Shown here piece by piece: positions 17,839 to 26,915 of a DNA stretch of 64,000 nucleotides. Position 1 is the stretch's first letter, and each line of letters begins with the position of its first letter. The stretch spans positions 53,216 through 117,215 of the forward strand of contig JABHIE010000028.1 of NCBI GenBank assembly GCA_018671175.1, in the 5' to 3' direction. Origin of the DNA: Planctomycetota bacterium (GTDB taxonomy: Bacteria > Planctomycetota > UBA1135). The notes below the pieces were generated by a model. That model was given only the letters and a program-made list of their open reading frames with translations, made no database searches and was not told the DNA's origin. The position numbers and the translations under genes are program-made.

Positions 17839-18588
17839 TCAGAATGTCATCCCAATCGTGAGCATGAAACGATTATCGCTATTGCCAAAGCCGACGGCTG
17901 GAGTGCCATCCCAGGCTAGAGCGGCTGTGCCTTGCAGAAACCATCCTTCGTGGAAGGCCCAGCGGATGCCAGATTCCCCTGTGAAAGATTGATCATTGCT
18001 GTCTTCGGTGGATGAAAAATACTCACCCTTGGCCGTCCAGGTCCAGGAATTGCCTAGGTCGATTTCGGAGGAAAGCGCGAAGCGCGAGTTAAAAGTATCT
18101 TCGGTTATGGCCCCGACTAAGTTTTCTCGAATCAAAGAGGGACCGAATTCGAAGCTAGTCCAGGAAAGGTCGTTCCAGGCGTGCCGGTAGCCGAGCCCCA
18201 GGCCAATGTCAGCTCGAAGCTCAAGCCCGTTTGGTGTGTCGTTGCGTGCGGCCGATTTGCTGTAGAAAAACCATTCATTCTCTTCACCAAAGAGGCTGTT
18301 GTAGGCCAGCCCAAAGTGGTAAAGGCGCGAAGTTGTGCTAGCTAAACCCTCGCTGTTTTCTTGGCGAATTCCGGTGTATTGACTTGTGCCGAGCCATCGA
18401 GTGTCATTAAGCTTCCATTCGAGTTGAGCGTTGAGAGAACTCGTCGACGAGGTATTATTTCCGGAGAGGAAAGTAAGCCCAGCATCGGCCTGGCCCGACC
18501 AAGGGTTTTCTTCGGTAAGCGGGAAAATAAAACCATCAAATGGGGCGTGAACCAAGGTCAGGAGTGGGAGGAGAATCACAGGCAGCAT
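17839..18588 (-). CDS. DUF481 family outer-membrane beta-barrel protein (YdiY-like)
   Basis: 249 aa with an N-terminal signal peptide (MLPVILLPLLTLVHAPFDG). The rest alternates amphipathic strands: WSGQADAGLTFLSGNN, WLGTSQYTGIRQE, YRHAWNDLSWTSFEFGPSL, and ends in NRFMLTIGMTF. A terminal Phe is the usual outer-membrane barrel signature recognised by the Bam complex. DUF481 proteins include the salt-induced YdiY; molecular function is unknown. It is the first gene of the - strand run and is divergent from pepP with 62 nt between. Confidence 0.85.
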   Translation of the reverse strand: MLPVILLPLLTLVHAPFDGFIFPLTEENPWSGQADAGLTFLSGNNTSSTSSLNAQLEWKLNDTRWLGTSQYTGIRQENSEGLASTTSRLYHFGLAYNSLFGEENEWFFYSKSAARNDTPNGLELRADIGLGLGYRHAWNDLSWTSFEFGPSLIRENLVGAITEDTFNSRFALSSEIDLGNSWTWTAKGEYFSSTEDSNDQSFTGESGIRWAFHEGWFLQGTAALAWDGTPAVGFGNSDNRFMLTIGMTF

Positions 18589-18650
18589 GGGGTTAGTTTA
18601 GCGGCAGTGAAAAAGCCTGCGGATACCTCTCTTGCCCGTAGACTAGCCCC

Positions 18651-19958
18651 ATGTTTCAGGCCCACCGCCGTGCTTTCCTCGACTCCATGCAAGAGGGCGA
18701 TATCGCTCTTTTTGCGGGTGCGTGTCATGTGACGCGTAATCACGATGTCGATTTCCCATTCCGACAAGACTCCGATTATTACTACCTGACAGGGCATCGC
18801 GAGTCAGATGGCCTACTGATGCTTGCGAAGGGTCTTGATGGCATCCCCGAAGAGACGATCTTTGTCTTGCCGCGTGACCCCAAAATGGAAACTTGGTTTG
18901 GGGTGCGCTTGGGCTCGGAAGGCGCCCCAGAGGCATTAGGTATCGCTTGCGCTCGTGTGAATACAGAGTTGGCGGCGGCTATTGCCGATGCAATGCAAAA
19001 GTGCACTCGCATCTGGTATCGATTGGGGGGCCGCGCTGATGTTGACGCCATGGTCATGAAAGGCTTCGCACACCTCCGCACCCAAGTCCGCAAGGGTTTC
19101 GCTCCACCGACCGCCGTGCTTGAGCCGACTCATGTTTTGCATGAAATGCGCTTGTTTAAGTCACCCGCTGAGATGGATGTCATGCGTCGCGCCGCTGCTT
19201 TGTCAGCAAAGGGCCACAATCTCGCAATGGCGATGATGCAGCCAGGCATGATGGAATATGAGGTCGAGGCTTTTTACAACTACACTTTCCGCCGCGCTGG
19301 GGCTGAGAGCATGGGCTGGTCTTACGGCACAATTGTTGCTGGTGGCGATCATGCAAATATTTTGCACTATGTCGAAAACGATAAGCCTCTCAATGACGGC
19401 GAGTTGGTTTTGGTTGATGCGGGTGCAGAGTTTGGGCTTTACGCAGGCGACATCACACGCACTTACCCTGTAAACGGCAAGTTTACCGATGCGCAAAAAG
19501 AGGTCTATGCGGCGGTTTTAGCAGCTGAAAAGGCTTCGATTGCGGCGTCTGTTGTGGGTGCAACATTGCTAGATGTCCACAATGCCTCGGTTCAAGTGCT
19601 TTGCTCTGCTCTGATTACTTTGGGCGTTACCGAGGACTCCGTCGAGAAGCAAGTCGCTTCAGAGTCTTATAAAGAATGGTTTTTACATAACACTTCTCAT
19701 TGGATTGGCCTAGATGTTCACGATGCTGGCAAGTATCGCGATGGCGATCATTGGCGGCCCCTTGAGCCGGGTATGTGTTTCACGATTGAGCCTGGGCTTT
19801 ACTTCCGCGCCGATGATGAGCGCGTGCCTGAGCGACTTCGCGGGATTGGGGTGCGTATCGAAGATGATATCCATGTCACGGTAGACGGCCCTGAAAATTT
19901 AACGATTGATGCTGTGAAAGAAATTGTAGATATCGAAGCCACTTGTGCAGGTAATTGA
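18651..19958 (+). CDS. pepP: Xaa-Pro aminopeptidase (M24B, PepP-like)
   Basis: Removes the N-terminal residue ahead of proline. 435 aa, the family length. N-terminal AMP_N domain (FPFRQDSDYYYLTGH) and C-terminal pita-bread domain with the dinuclear metal ligands: two Asp in VDAGAEFGLYAGDITRTYP, His in SHWIGLDVHD, Glu in TIEPGLYF and Glu in RIEDDIHVT. ATG 18651 has no Shine-Dalgarno; TAGACT six bases upstream resembles a -10 box, so the message may be leaderless. The ABC exporter genes follow directly. Confidence 0.93.
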   Translation: MFQAHRRAFLDSMQEGDIALFAGACHVTRNHDVDFPFRQDSDYYYLTGHRESDGLLMLAKGLDGIPEETIFVLPRDPKMETWFGVRLGSEGAPEALGIACARVNTELAAAIADAMQKCTRIWYRLGGRADVDAMVMKGFAHLRTQVRKGFAPPTAVLEPTHVLHEMRLFKSPAEMDVMRRAAALSAKGHNLAMAMMQPGMMEYEVEAFYNYTFRRAGAESMGWSYGTIVAGGDHANILHYVENDKPLNDGELVLVDAGAEFGLYAGDITRTYPVNGKFTDAQKEVYAAVLAAEKASIAASVVGATLLDVHNASVQVLCSALITLGVTEDSVEKQVASESYKEWFLHNTSHWIGLDVHDAGKYRDGDHWRPLEPGMCFTIEPGLYFRADDERVPERLRGIGVRIEDDIHVTVDGPENLTIDAVKEIVDIEATCAGN

Positions 19959-19961
19959 TTG

Positions 19962-20894
19962 ATGACTGATTTTGCTTTAACACTTCATAATGTCACCAAA
20001 ATGTATGGTGATTTTGCCGCCGTCAAAGATGTGTCTCTTGAGATTCCGCGCGGTGCGATTTATGGCTTTCTCGGACCAAACGGTGCGGGCAAGACCACGA
20101 CCATCCGTATGATTCTTGATATTGTGCGGCCGACAGTCGGGTCTATTTCTGTACTAGGGGCTCCGAGTGCTTTAGATGTGCGAGAGCGCATCGGCTACTT
20201 GCCAGAAGAAAAAGGTCTCTATAAAAAGATGCGCGCTTGGGCCGTGATCGCTTATTTCGCAACCCTAAAGGGCATTTCTAAGCCCGATGCGAAAAAACGC
20301 GCTTACGCATTACTTGAGCGTTATGGGCTGAGTGATTTTGCTGATGCAAAGATTGAAGCACTCAGTAAAGGGATGGGCCAAAAAGTGCAGGTCTTAGCCA
20401 GCATTGCCCATGACCCTGAGCTCGTGATTCTTGACGAGCCGTTTTCCGGTCTTGACCCAAGCAACCAACAGGTCATGGAAGATGTGATTCATGATTTTGC
20501 AAAGCAAGGCCGCACGGTTTTGTTTTCGACTCATGTGATGTCCCACGCAGAGCGAATTTGCGACCGATTGCTTTTGATTGCCAAAGGTGAAAAGGCCTTT
20601 GACGGCACGGTTAGCGAGGCCAGAGATGTCATCCCTTTGCGGGTTTCTTTGACAACGGAGAGTGACCCTACGCCTTTGACAAACCTCGATTGTGTGGTTT
20701 CTCTTGAGCCTGGTGGCGCTGCACCTCATGCTTTTGTCGTGACGATGGCAAGAGGGGCAAGCCCAAGCACCCTTTTACAGTTTTGTTTTGAACAAAACAT
20801 TGTTCTTCAGAATTTTTCTTACGCCGAAACAACTTTGCATGATGTCTTCTTACATCTTGTCGGCGCAGACGCCAAAGAGGCCACCCTACGATGA
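19962..20894 (+). CDS. ABC-2 type transporter ATPase (NatA-like)
   Basis: 310 aa ATPase with Walker A GPNGAGKTTT at about 38-47, signature LSKGMGQKVQ, Walker B LVILDEPFSGLDP and the switch His in STHVM. A C-terminal DUF4162-like extension of about 90 residues is typical of the NatA/drug-exporter group. Start ATG 19962 is taken over the adjoining TTG. It overlaps the permease gene by ATGA, so the pair forms an exporter; the substrate is unknown (sodium or drug efflux in characterised relatives). Confidence 0.9.
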   Translation: MTDFALTLHNVTKMYGDFAAVKDVSLEIPRGAIYGFLGPNGAGKTTTIRMILDIVRPTVGSISVLGAPSALDVRERIGYLPEEKGLYKKMRAWAVIAYFATLKGISKPDAKKRAYALLERYGLSDFADAKIEALSKGMGQKVQVLASIAHDPELVILDEPFSGLDPSNQQVMEDVIHDFAKQGRTVLFSTHVMSHAERICDRLLLIAKGEKAFDGTVSEARDVIPLRVSLTTESDPTPLTNLDCVVSLEPGGAAPHAFVVTMARGASPSTLLQFCFEQNIVLQNFSYAETTLHDVFLHLVGADAKEATLR

Positions 20895-22498
20895 GAAATG
20901 CCCTATTAGTTGCGCAACGCGAGTTCGCGGAAAATGCCAAAACAAAAGGTTTCTGGATTGGCCTCTTTCTTTTTCCGGTCATTATTCTGGCTGGAATTAA
21001 AGTGCCTCAATTCCTCGAAGAAAAAGCGGTGCCAACGCGTGCTTTTGTCTTGGTCGACGAGTCGGCAGAGTTTGGCGAGGTCGTCGATTTAGCCATGGAT
21101 AGGGCGCACAATCGCCGTGTCATGGAAGCCCTGTCAAAGTATGCTCAAAAAAACGCAAAAGGTGATCTATCTGCTGCGGGTACAGAGGGTGCTGGGCTTG
21201 ATCTAGAATCAATCCCAGCCGACATCGAGACGATGATTCGTGAGATGGTCGATTCCAACCCTGAGGCCATTGATGCCTTTATCGAAAACGGTGGCATGGC
21301 CTTTGCGCTCAGCCAAATGAGTGGTTACCTTAAAGAGGGCGCCCCTGAATTTGAAGAACCGCGGCGCAAATACATGCGAATTGAGTTGGCCGATTCGCTT
21401 GAAGTCCCGCCTGAAATGCCCTTTGCTGACATCGTTGATTCTTTGCGCCCTGCTCTGACTGGCTCAAGTTTAGATGTCGAGGGAGCGGAAAACGGTTTGT
21501 TTGCTTTGGCTTTGATTCCAAATGACATCCTGGAGCATCTCAAACGGCCAGGCATCGCTTCCATGATGGCGATTGGCGGTGATTATCGTGGAATTGAATA
21601 TTGGTCTACAAATTTAGCTGATACGAGTTTGCGAGATACGATTCGTCGCGCCGTTGATGGCGAGGTGCGCCGCCGCGAATACATTGCCCGTAATGTTGAT
21701 GCAAAAACAGTGCATGATATTGAGCACACTTCCGCGCCGTTTTCGTCGCTTGACCCAAGCAAGGCTGAGGGTGAAGAGGTGGTCTCGATGGCTGACACAA
21801 TCCGCCAATGGGCGCCGGCGGGTTTCGTTTATCTACTCTGGATTGCATTGATGTCAACCGTGCAAATGTTGCTCAACAACACGGTTGAAGAAAAAAGCAA
21901 TCGCATCATTGAGGTGTTGCTTTCATCGGTCACGCCCTGGGAATTGATGTGGGGCAAACTCATTGGCATCGCGGGTATCGGGCTGACTATGCTTTCGACT
22001 TGGCTTATCTCGCTGGTTAGCATTTTGGCATACTTCTCTGGGCCTGAAGCCATGATTGCAACGCAAATCTACGATGTCATCCGCGAGGGCGGGTTGATGC
22101 CCTTGTTTATGATTTACTTCTTTGCGGGTTATATGCTTTACGCGGGTATTTTCTTGGCGATTGGCAGTATGTGTAGCACCATCAAAGAAGCGCAAAACTT
22201 CATGGGCCCGGTGATGATCATCATGATGGTTCCGATTTTCACGATGATGTTTATTCCTCGCGACCCCAATGGCACTTTGGCGACGATCTTAAGCTGGATC
22301 CCGCTTTACACTCCATTCGTCATGATGAATCGAGCCGCTGCTGACCCACCAATGTTCGAGCTTGTTGGAACCTCGGTGCTACTTTTTGTCAGCATTATTG
22401 CTACGCTTTGGCTTTCAGGGAAAATCTTTAAGACAGCTATTTTGCGCACCGGTCAACCGCCTAAACTGCGGCAGTTGGTTTCTTGGCTTCGCGGGTAG
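20891..22498 (+). CDS. ABC-2 type transporter permease (NatB-like)
   Basis: 535 aa membrane protein. N-terminal cytoplasmic stretch and first helix (GFWIGLFLFPVIILAGIKV), a large extracytoplasmic domain of about 280 residues, then five or six helices from about residue 310 on, with the family signature NNTVEEKSNRIIEVLLSSV. This ABC2_membrane_3 layout is that of NatB. Start overlaps the ATPase gene by four bases. The gene ends 22 nt before a large palindrome that probably terminates transcription. Confidence 0.88.
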   Translation: MRNALLVAQREFAENAKTKGFWIGLFLFPVIILAGIKVPQFLEEKAVPTRAFVLVDESAEFGEVVDLAMDRAHNRRVMEALSKYAQKNAKGDLSAAGTEGAGLDLESIPADIETMIREMVDSNPEAIDAFIENGGMAFALSQMSGYLKEGAPEFEEPRRKYMRIELADSLEVPPEMPFADIVDSLRPALTGSSLDVEGAENGLFALALIPNDILEHLKRPGIASMMAIGGDYRGIEYWSTNLADTSLRDTIRRAVDGEVRRREYIARNVDAKTVHDIEHTSAPFSSLDPSKAEGEEVVSMADTIRQWAPAGFVYLLWIALMSTVQMLLNNTVEEKSNRIIEVLLSSVTPWELMWGKLIGIAGIGLTMLSTWLISLVSILAYFSGPEAMIATQIYDVIREGGLMPLFMIYFFAGYMLYAGIFLAIGSMCSTIKEAQNFMGPVMIIMMVPIFTMMFIPRDPNGTLATILSWIPLYTPFVMMNRAAADPPMFELVGTSVLLFVSIIATLWLSGKIFKTAILRTGQPPKLRQLVSWLRG

Positions 22499-22519
22499 CT
22501 TGGTCGTTGTGTGTCTTGC

Positions 22520-22628
22520 GTCGCCTCAGACTTTTCTCCGGCGCTCGGACATTCGCCTGAATCCATAGGTCGCTTTGCGACCTATGGATTCAGTACGAAA
22601 CTCGCGGCGGAGAAAAGTCTGAGGCGAC
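22520..22628. repeat. 109-nt nested palindrome between convergent genes
   Basis: Two perfect inverted repeats lie one inside the other. Outer arms are 21 nt each, 22520-22540 (GTCGCCTCAGACTTTTCTCC plus G) and its exact complement at 22608-22628. The inner hairpin is 17 bp, 22557-22573 with 22577-22593, around a TTT loop. Between the arms short extra pairings occur (TTCG with CGAA). It lies between the stop of the NatB-like permease and the convergent DUF309 gene, so it could act as a bidirectional terminator. Its size and architecture are more like a palindromic mobile repeat (REP/MITE-like). No second copy is seen in the window. Confidence 0.88.
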
Positions 22629-22676
22629 AGCTGGGCCCGCACTCTTAGCAGAGGAGATGTTTGGGTTTGATTAGAT

Positions 22677-22973
22677 TTAGACAGCATCAATCATTGTTAG
22701 GTCGTCGAGAATCTGCTGCACATTGATACCGAGGTGTGTCGGAGAATACTGCAAGAGGCGGCTTTCTGCCCTTTTGGTTAATTTTAGAGCGCCTTTCGTA
22801 TTGCCGTTTTGAGAATGCGCTAGAGCAACGGCGGCTTGAATGAGCCCTTTGTAAAACTCAGCGCTTGCTCCAGCTTTTTGTTTCCAAATTTCTTCCCAGA
22901 CTTCATGGGCTTCAAAAAAATCGCCTGCCGTATAAAGACGCAGACCCTTTTCGCGGAGGTACTGTTCCTCCAT
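22677..22973 (-). CDS. DUF309 family small protein
   Basis: 98 aa. The DUF309 core is clear: AGDFFEAHEVWEEIW, then FYKGLIQAAVALAHSQNGN, then a helix with GALKLTKRAESRLLQYSP. Conserved His/Glu residues of the FEAHEVWE motif are present, and the family is all-helical with unknown biochemical role. It follows the HEAT-repeat gene by 15 nt, so the two are probably co-transcribed. Confidence 0.85.
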   Translation of the reverse strand: MEEQYLREKGLRLYTAGDFFEAHEVWEEIWKQKAGASAEFYKGLIQAAVALAHSQNGNTKGALKLTKRAESRLLQYSPTHLGINVQQILDDLTMIDAV

Positions 22974-22988
22974 CTTCAGGAGGGCAAA

Positions 22989-23849
22989 CTAAAACTCATC
23001 GGATTCTTTTTCATCCGTTTCTTTTAGGTTTTTTTGAGCCTTTTTCTTCATATCTTCTTTTTCTTTTGGACTTGCCCAGAGCTTGTCCCATTGGAATTGT
23101 TGTCGCTTGTCAAGAGGCCATGGCTCGGCAGAAATTTTCAGTGACTTACGGTTTTTGTTCCACCATTGAATCCAGTCGATTGACTTCCGCCCCAAGTCTT
23201 CGCCCGTTAAGACTTTTAGAGAAACACGCAGGTCATTCATGTTGGGTGCGGAATCACGGCGGCCCTTTCCGGAAGTCATGAGGCTCATTAAAGCTTCGAC
23301 TGAGTCGATATCTCGAATCCGCCCAATGGCTTGAATTCGCTGCTTAATGCCATCTGCAGCCGTATATCGCAGGCCATCTGTAAGGATGTCTAAACACTTC
23401 GAGCCGCCTTTTTGACCAAGTGCGTAAATATATTCCACCCCGCATTCACGATTCTCGGTGATCTTCTTATTCTTCTTTTGCTTCACGAGCTCTTTCGTGG
23501 CGTCTGGGTGAGGATTCCAGCGTAACGCTTTGATCGCCTCAAGGCGTATGCCGTCGTCTTTGTCTTTGAGAAGTTTGCTGACGAATTTCACAACAGCTTT
23601 ACCTTCAATTGATCCGAAGACTTCGAGTGCCAAAGCTAAATCAAGCGGGTTTTTGGCCTTTTTGGCGGCTTCAAGCCCCGCGATTGCTTCTTCTGGAGTC
23701 GGCGCTTTTTCCTCTTCTTTTTCGACTTCAACGGGTTGTTGCTCTTCTTCTTGCTCTTGAAATAAGACGAGAGTCTCAAGCGTAGGGGCCGTCGTCGGAA
23801 TCACAGCGTTGAAGCCGGACAGGAGAAGCAGGGTAAGGGCAGTTAGCAT
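22989..23849 (-). CDS. Exported HEAT-repeat protein
   Basis: 286 aa. Starting at ATG 23849 gives the signal peptide MLTALTLLLLSGFNAVIPTT; an in-frame upstream ATG at 24074 lies inside the divergent oxidoreductase gene and is rejected. A Glu/Gln-rich acidic linker (EQEEEQQPVEVEKEEE) leads into HEAT repeats (FVSKLLKDKDDGIRLEAIKA; YALGQKGGSKCLDILTDGLR; IGRIRDIDSVEALMSLM). It ends with a conserved LTGEDLG...W..WW motif and a Lys/Glu-rich tail. Likely a periplasmic scaffold; no enzyme motif is seen. Confidence 0.78.
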   Translation of the reverse strand: MLTALTLLLLSGFNAVIPTTAPTLETLVLFQEQEEEQQPVEVEKEEEKAPTPEEAIAGLEAAKKAKNPLDLALALEVFGSIEGKAVVKFVSKLLKDKDDGIRLEAIKALRWNPHPDATKELVKQKKNKKITENRECGVEYIYALGQKGGSKCLDILTDGLRYTAADGIKQRIQAIGRIRDIDSVEALMSLMTSGKGRRDSAPNMNDLRVSLKVLTGEDLGRKSIDWIQWWNKNRKSLKISAEPWPLDKRQQFQWDKLWASPKEKEDMKKKAQKNLKETDEKESDEF

Positions 23850-23933
23850 GTTTGGACTGGCAATAGTGTGCCACAGAAACTTCCGTGGGGGAAGTCTCGA
23901 CTTTTTGATACCCCGTAGCGAAAATGAGGTTTC

Positions 23934-25148
23934 GTGATTCCAACTGCACCATCCACCGACTCTCTTTGGCTCGACACAGCGACTCAAGCGAATTGCCCTT
24001 CTCTCCTTGCGGACATCGAGGCCGATGTTGTCATCATTGGCGGCGGGCTTGCTGGGGTTTCTTTCGCCTGGCATTTGCTCGAGGGTGGGCTAAACCCAGA
24101 GCGTTTAGTTTTGCTTGAGTCGCGCAATATTGCTAGCCGCGCTTCTGGGCGTAACGCTGGTTTTTTGCTCGCCGATTTTGCCGAACCGTATGGCCGGCTC
24201 AAAGAGGCCATGGGCGATGGGGCTGCTCGGTTGCGCCACCTTTCTCTTCGCAACCAGGAATGGCTCAAGGCAACCGCCGCACAATTAGAAATCAACTGGC
24301 AATGGAGCCCTGATGGTGTCTTGGTCGCCGCTGCCTCGGCCCACGAAGAAGAGGAATACCGCGCTAGCGTGCAAGCCCTCACCGATGACGGATTCCCCGT
24401 CGACTTTCTCGCAGCGGATGCATTAAGCGAGCGCCTTGCCAGCCCGAATGCATTCGGCGGAATGTTCGACCCCGCCGGCGGCGGATGCCATCCAGCCTGC
24501 TTCGTGCTTGAGTTAGCCAAGGCATGCATGAAACGCGGTGCTCGTTTTTTTGAGCAGAGTGAGGTGATTCACTTGGATAGCGAATCGGTCGTTGCCCAAA
24601 CGGCTCGGGGCTCGGTTAGGGCTGCGCGTCTCGTCCTTGCTATAAACGCCTACGCGCCATTGCTCGATGACACGCTTGCTTCCTTGATTGCGCCCACTCG
24701 CGGCCAAATGCTTTCCTTTCCTCCCGTTGCGGATCGCGTCTTAAAACCCGTTGTTTATCGCAATCACGGTTTCGAATACTTCCGCCAAGATATGAGCGGG
24801 CGCTTTGTGTTTGGCGGCTTTCGTCAAACGGCAGAGGCGCTTGAGGTCGGCTACGAAGAAACGCCCACATCTGATGTCCAGGCTGGGCTCTGTGATTTCG
24901 CGCGCCAGCTGTATCCGCAACTGCAGGCTCTCGAGCCTGAATATAGATGGGCCGGCACAATGGGCTTTTCGGTTGACGGCATGCCTTTTGTCGGGCCACA
25001 TCCCCATAAGGATGGCATCTTATTGTGTCTTGGCTTCACGGGCCATGGTTTTGGATTGGCCTCTGAATGCGCCAAAGTTGGGGCAGCACTTTTGCTTGAG
25101 GGCAGCCATCCCGATGCCGAGTTGTTTTCACCTCGGCGATTGCTTTAA
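23934..25148 (+). CDS. FAD-dependent amine/amino-acid oxidoreductase (DAO family)
   Basis: 404 aa flavoprotein. The dinucleotide motif DVVIIGGGLAGVSFAW is near residues 30-45, followed by SRNIASRASGRNAGFL, the DAO pattern in which FAD is bound, and a C-terminal GFTGHGFGLASECAKVGA. It resembles gamma-glutamylputrescine oxidase (PuuB) and related amine oxidases; substrate not assignable. Start is GTG 23934; the ATG ten bases upstream is in another frame. It shares an 84-nt divergent upstream region with the HEAT-repeat gene and abuts the convergent CehA-like gene with no spacer. Confidence 0.85.
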   Translation: MIPTAPSTDSLWLDTATQANCPSLLADIEADVVIIGGGLAGVSFAWHLLEGGLNPERLVLLESRNIASRASGRNAGFLLADFAEPYGRLKEAMGDGAARLRHLSLRNQEWLKATAAQLEINWQWSPDGVLVAAASAHEEEEYRASVQALTDDGFPVDFLAADALSERLASPNAFGGMFDPAGGGCHPACFVLELAKACMKRGARFFEQSEVIHLDSESVVAQTARGSVRAARLVLAINAYAPLLDDTLASLIAPTRGQMLSFPPVADRVLKPVVYRNHGFEYFRQDMSGRFVFGGFRQTAEALEVGYEETPTSDVQAGLCDFARQLYPQLQALEPEYRWAGTMGFSVDGMPFVGPHPHKDGILLCLGFTGHGFGLASECAKVGAALLLEGSHPDAELFSPRRLL

Positions 25149-26906
25149 TCAATCAGCCGAAAACCAGATTGGGTTTGTTACCGCACCAAGATTAGCCACC
25201 AAACTTTGCCAGAAAGGTTCTTGCGGTTTGTCACCTTCTGCGACCGCGACGAGCCAAGCATCAACTTTAAGAACAAACTCTGGCTCCCAGGTAAAGTCGA
25301 TGGGCGATTCGCTGTTTTCGATTTGAACCGAATCTACGGCGATACCATTTGCGTAGAGGGTAATAGAGTTGACATCTGCCCAGCTGGCGGCAGCGACTCG
25401 GATGGACAGGTCAGCTTTGTGCTGCGCTTGAACCAGACTTCTTTTCCCAGGAGCCTTGCCGTTAATTTTGGCTTCAATGTAAATACCGAGGCTCATCGAG
25501 GTTTGCCCACTCACAAAAGAATGGCACATTTCTTTGATGTCGATACGAGCAGGGTTGCGATCGCTGCCGCGGACATAAGTGCGGCCCTGCCCAACAGAAT
25601 CACCAACGGTGTGCGAATCAGAACTGCCCACGCCAAAGAAACGGTGCCCGCGATTCAATAATGAAAACCAATCGAGTAGAACTTCTTCCCAACTCGTGAC
25701 AGCGGTCGTGGAGTTGAAAATCTCGACACCATCGATTCCGAGGTCGGACATTGGCACAGTAAATTGACCGGTCTCGCGATTAAGGCCACCCAGCTTTTTG
25801 CCAAAGGGTCCGCCTTCAAAATTCGGCCAGCGTGGGTGATTCAAAATGATGACCTCCGCCCCCTTTTTGCGAATATCGGCCACTAGAGGCATCCATTCGT
25901 TTAGGCCATGATCGGGGATGACCGCGTTTTCCGCGAAGGGGAACGCATTAAAGTGCCCCCAGTTTGTCGTGACTTCATTCCCGATGACGGGAGTGTAAAA
26001 CGGGTTGGCGCCAATCTCTTTTTGCAGGGGGCGGTAATCCATGTGATGGTTATGGTCGGTGGCAATCGCCAATTCAACGCCCTCTCCTGCTAAAGAATGC
26101 ACACGCTCCCAGGTCGTTGCATCACCATGGCCACTCGCAGTCACAGTATGGATATGCGTATCACTCGCAACATAACCAGCCGTGTCGACTTCTCGCTTCA
26201 GGGTGAGCCCAATCGGCTGTGGAGCTGATGCGGCTATTGTGAGAGTGGCCGAATCGACACCCCATTCCATGCCACGGCTCGCCCAGATGCTCCATGTGCC
26301 TGCACCGATTTCAAGCGTCGCTTTGCCATTCATGTCGGTGTAGGCAATGCCGGGACGATTCGGAACTTTGGTTTGCATGGGGTAATAAAGAGGAGCCAAC
26401 TTCCCGTCGGCATCTGCAATCGTAATGCGTGCGGGGAGTGGCTTGTTGCCCTTTGCATCTCGCACCAAAATCTGAATAGGGCGCACCCCGAATTTTTCAC
26501 GGTAAGACTGCTCGAGTAAACGAATCTTTCCAACAACGATGTCGTCCCCAATTCGATCTGTTGTAATGCTTAAATGATTCTGGCCAGACTTAAGTGTGTT
26601 TGCGGGGACGGGAAAGAAGACGATTTTAGGGTCGGTTGTGTGTTCAAGTTGGGCAATAATCTGGCCATTGATTTTTATGGCCCAGTTGTCGTCGACATGT
26701 CTCTGGGTGAGTTGCAGGCAAAGCTCGCGCTTGTTTTCCTTTGCATTAAAATCAATCTCAAAGGCCGTGCCATCAGGTAGTAAACTGGCTTCCGTCCATT
26801 CAGGGCATTCGTCATTGCCGAGATGAAAAAAATCTTTGTAAAGCCACTGCCCAGGGTCTTGCTGAGCAAAAAGGATGAGTGAGAGTGCGAGGGTGCTGAG
26901 AATCAC
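25149..26906 (-). CDS. Exported CehA/McbA-family metallohydrolase (PHP domain)
   Basis: 585 aa. Signal peptide MILSTLALSLILFAQQ, an N-terminal beta-rich region (about 20-220), then a PHP domain with metal ligands in DTHIHTVTASGHGDATTW, IATDHNHHMDY, NHPRW and GSSDSHTVG. A C-terminal Ig-like strand domain follows. CehA/McbA relatives hydrolyse carbaryl, but the family is wide and the true substrate is unknown; phosphoesterase activity is equally possible. It is the last gene of the - strand run that begins with the CtpA-like protease, 9 nt after carA. Confidence 0.85.
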   Translation of the reverse strand: MILSTLALSLILFAQQDPGQWLYKDFFHLGNDECPEWTEASLLPDGTAFEIDFNAKENKRELCLQLTQRHVDDNWAIKINGQIIAQLEHTTDPKIVFFPVPANTLKSGQNHLSITTDRIGDDIVVGKIRLLEQSYREKFGVRPIQILVRDAKGNKPLPARITIADADGKLAPLYYPMQTKVPNRPGIAYTDMNGKATLEIGAGTWSIWASRGMEWGVDSATLTIAASAPQPIGLTLKREVDTAGYVASDTHIHTVTASGHGDATTWERVHSLAGEGVELAIATDHNHHMDYRPLQKEIGANPFYTPVIGNEVTTNWGHFNAFPFAENAVIPDHGLNEWMPLVADIRKKGAEVIILNHPRWPNFEGGPFGKKLGGLNRETGQFTVPMSDLGIDGVEIFNSTTAVTSWEEVLLDWFSLLNRGHRFFGVGSSDSHTVGDSVGQGRTYVRGSDRNPARIDIKEMCHSFVSGQTSMSLGIYIEAKINGKAPGKRSLVQAQHKADLSIRVAAASWADVNSITLYANGIAVDSVQIENSESPIDFTWEPEFVLKVDAWLVAVAEGDKPQEPFWQSLVANLGAVTNPIWFSAD

Positions 26907-26915
26907 TCAGCGAGT

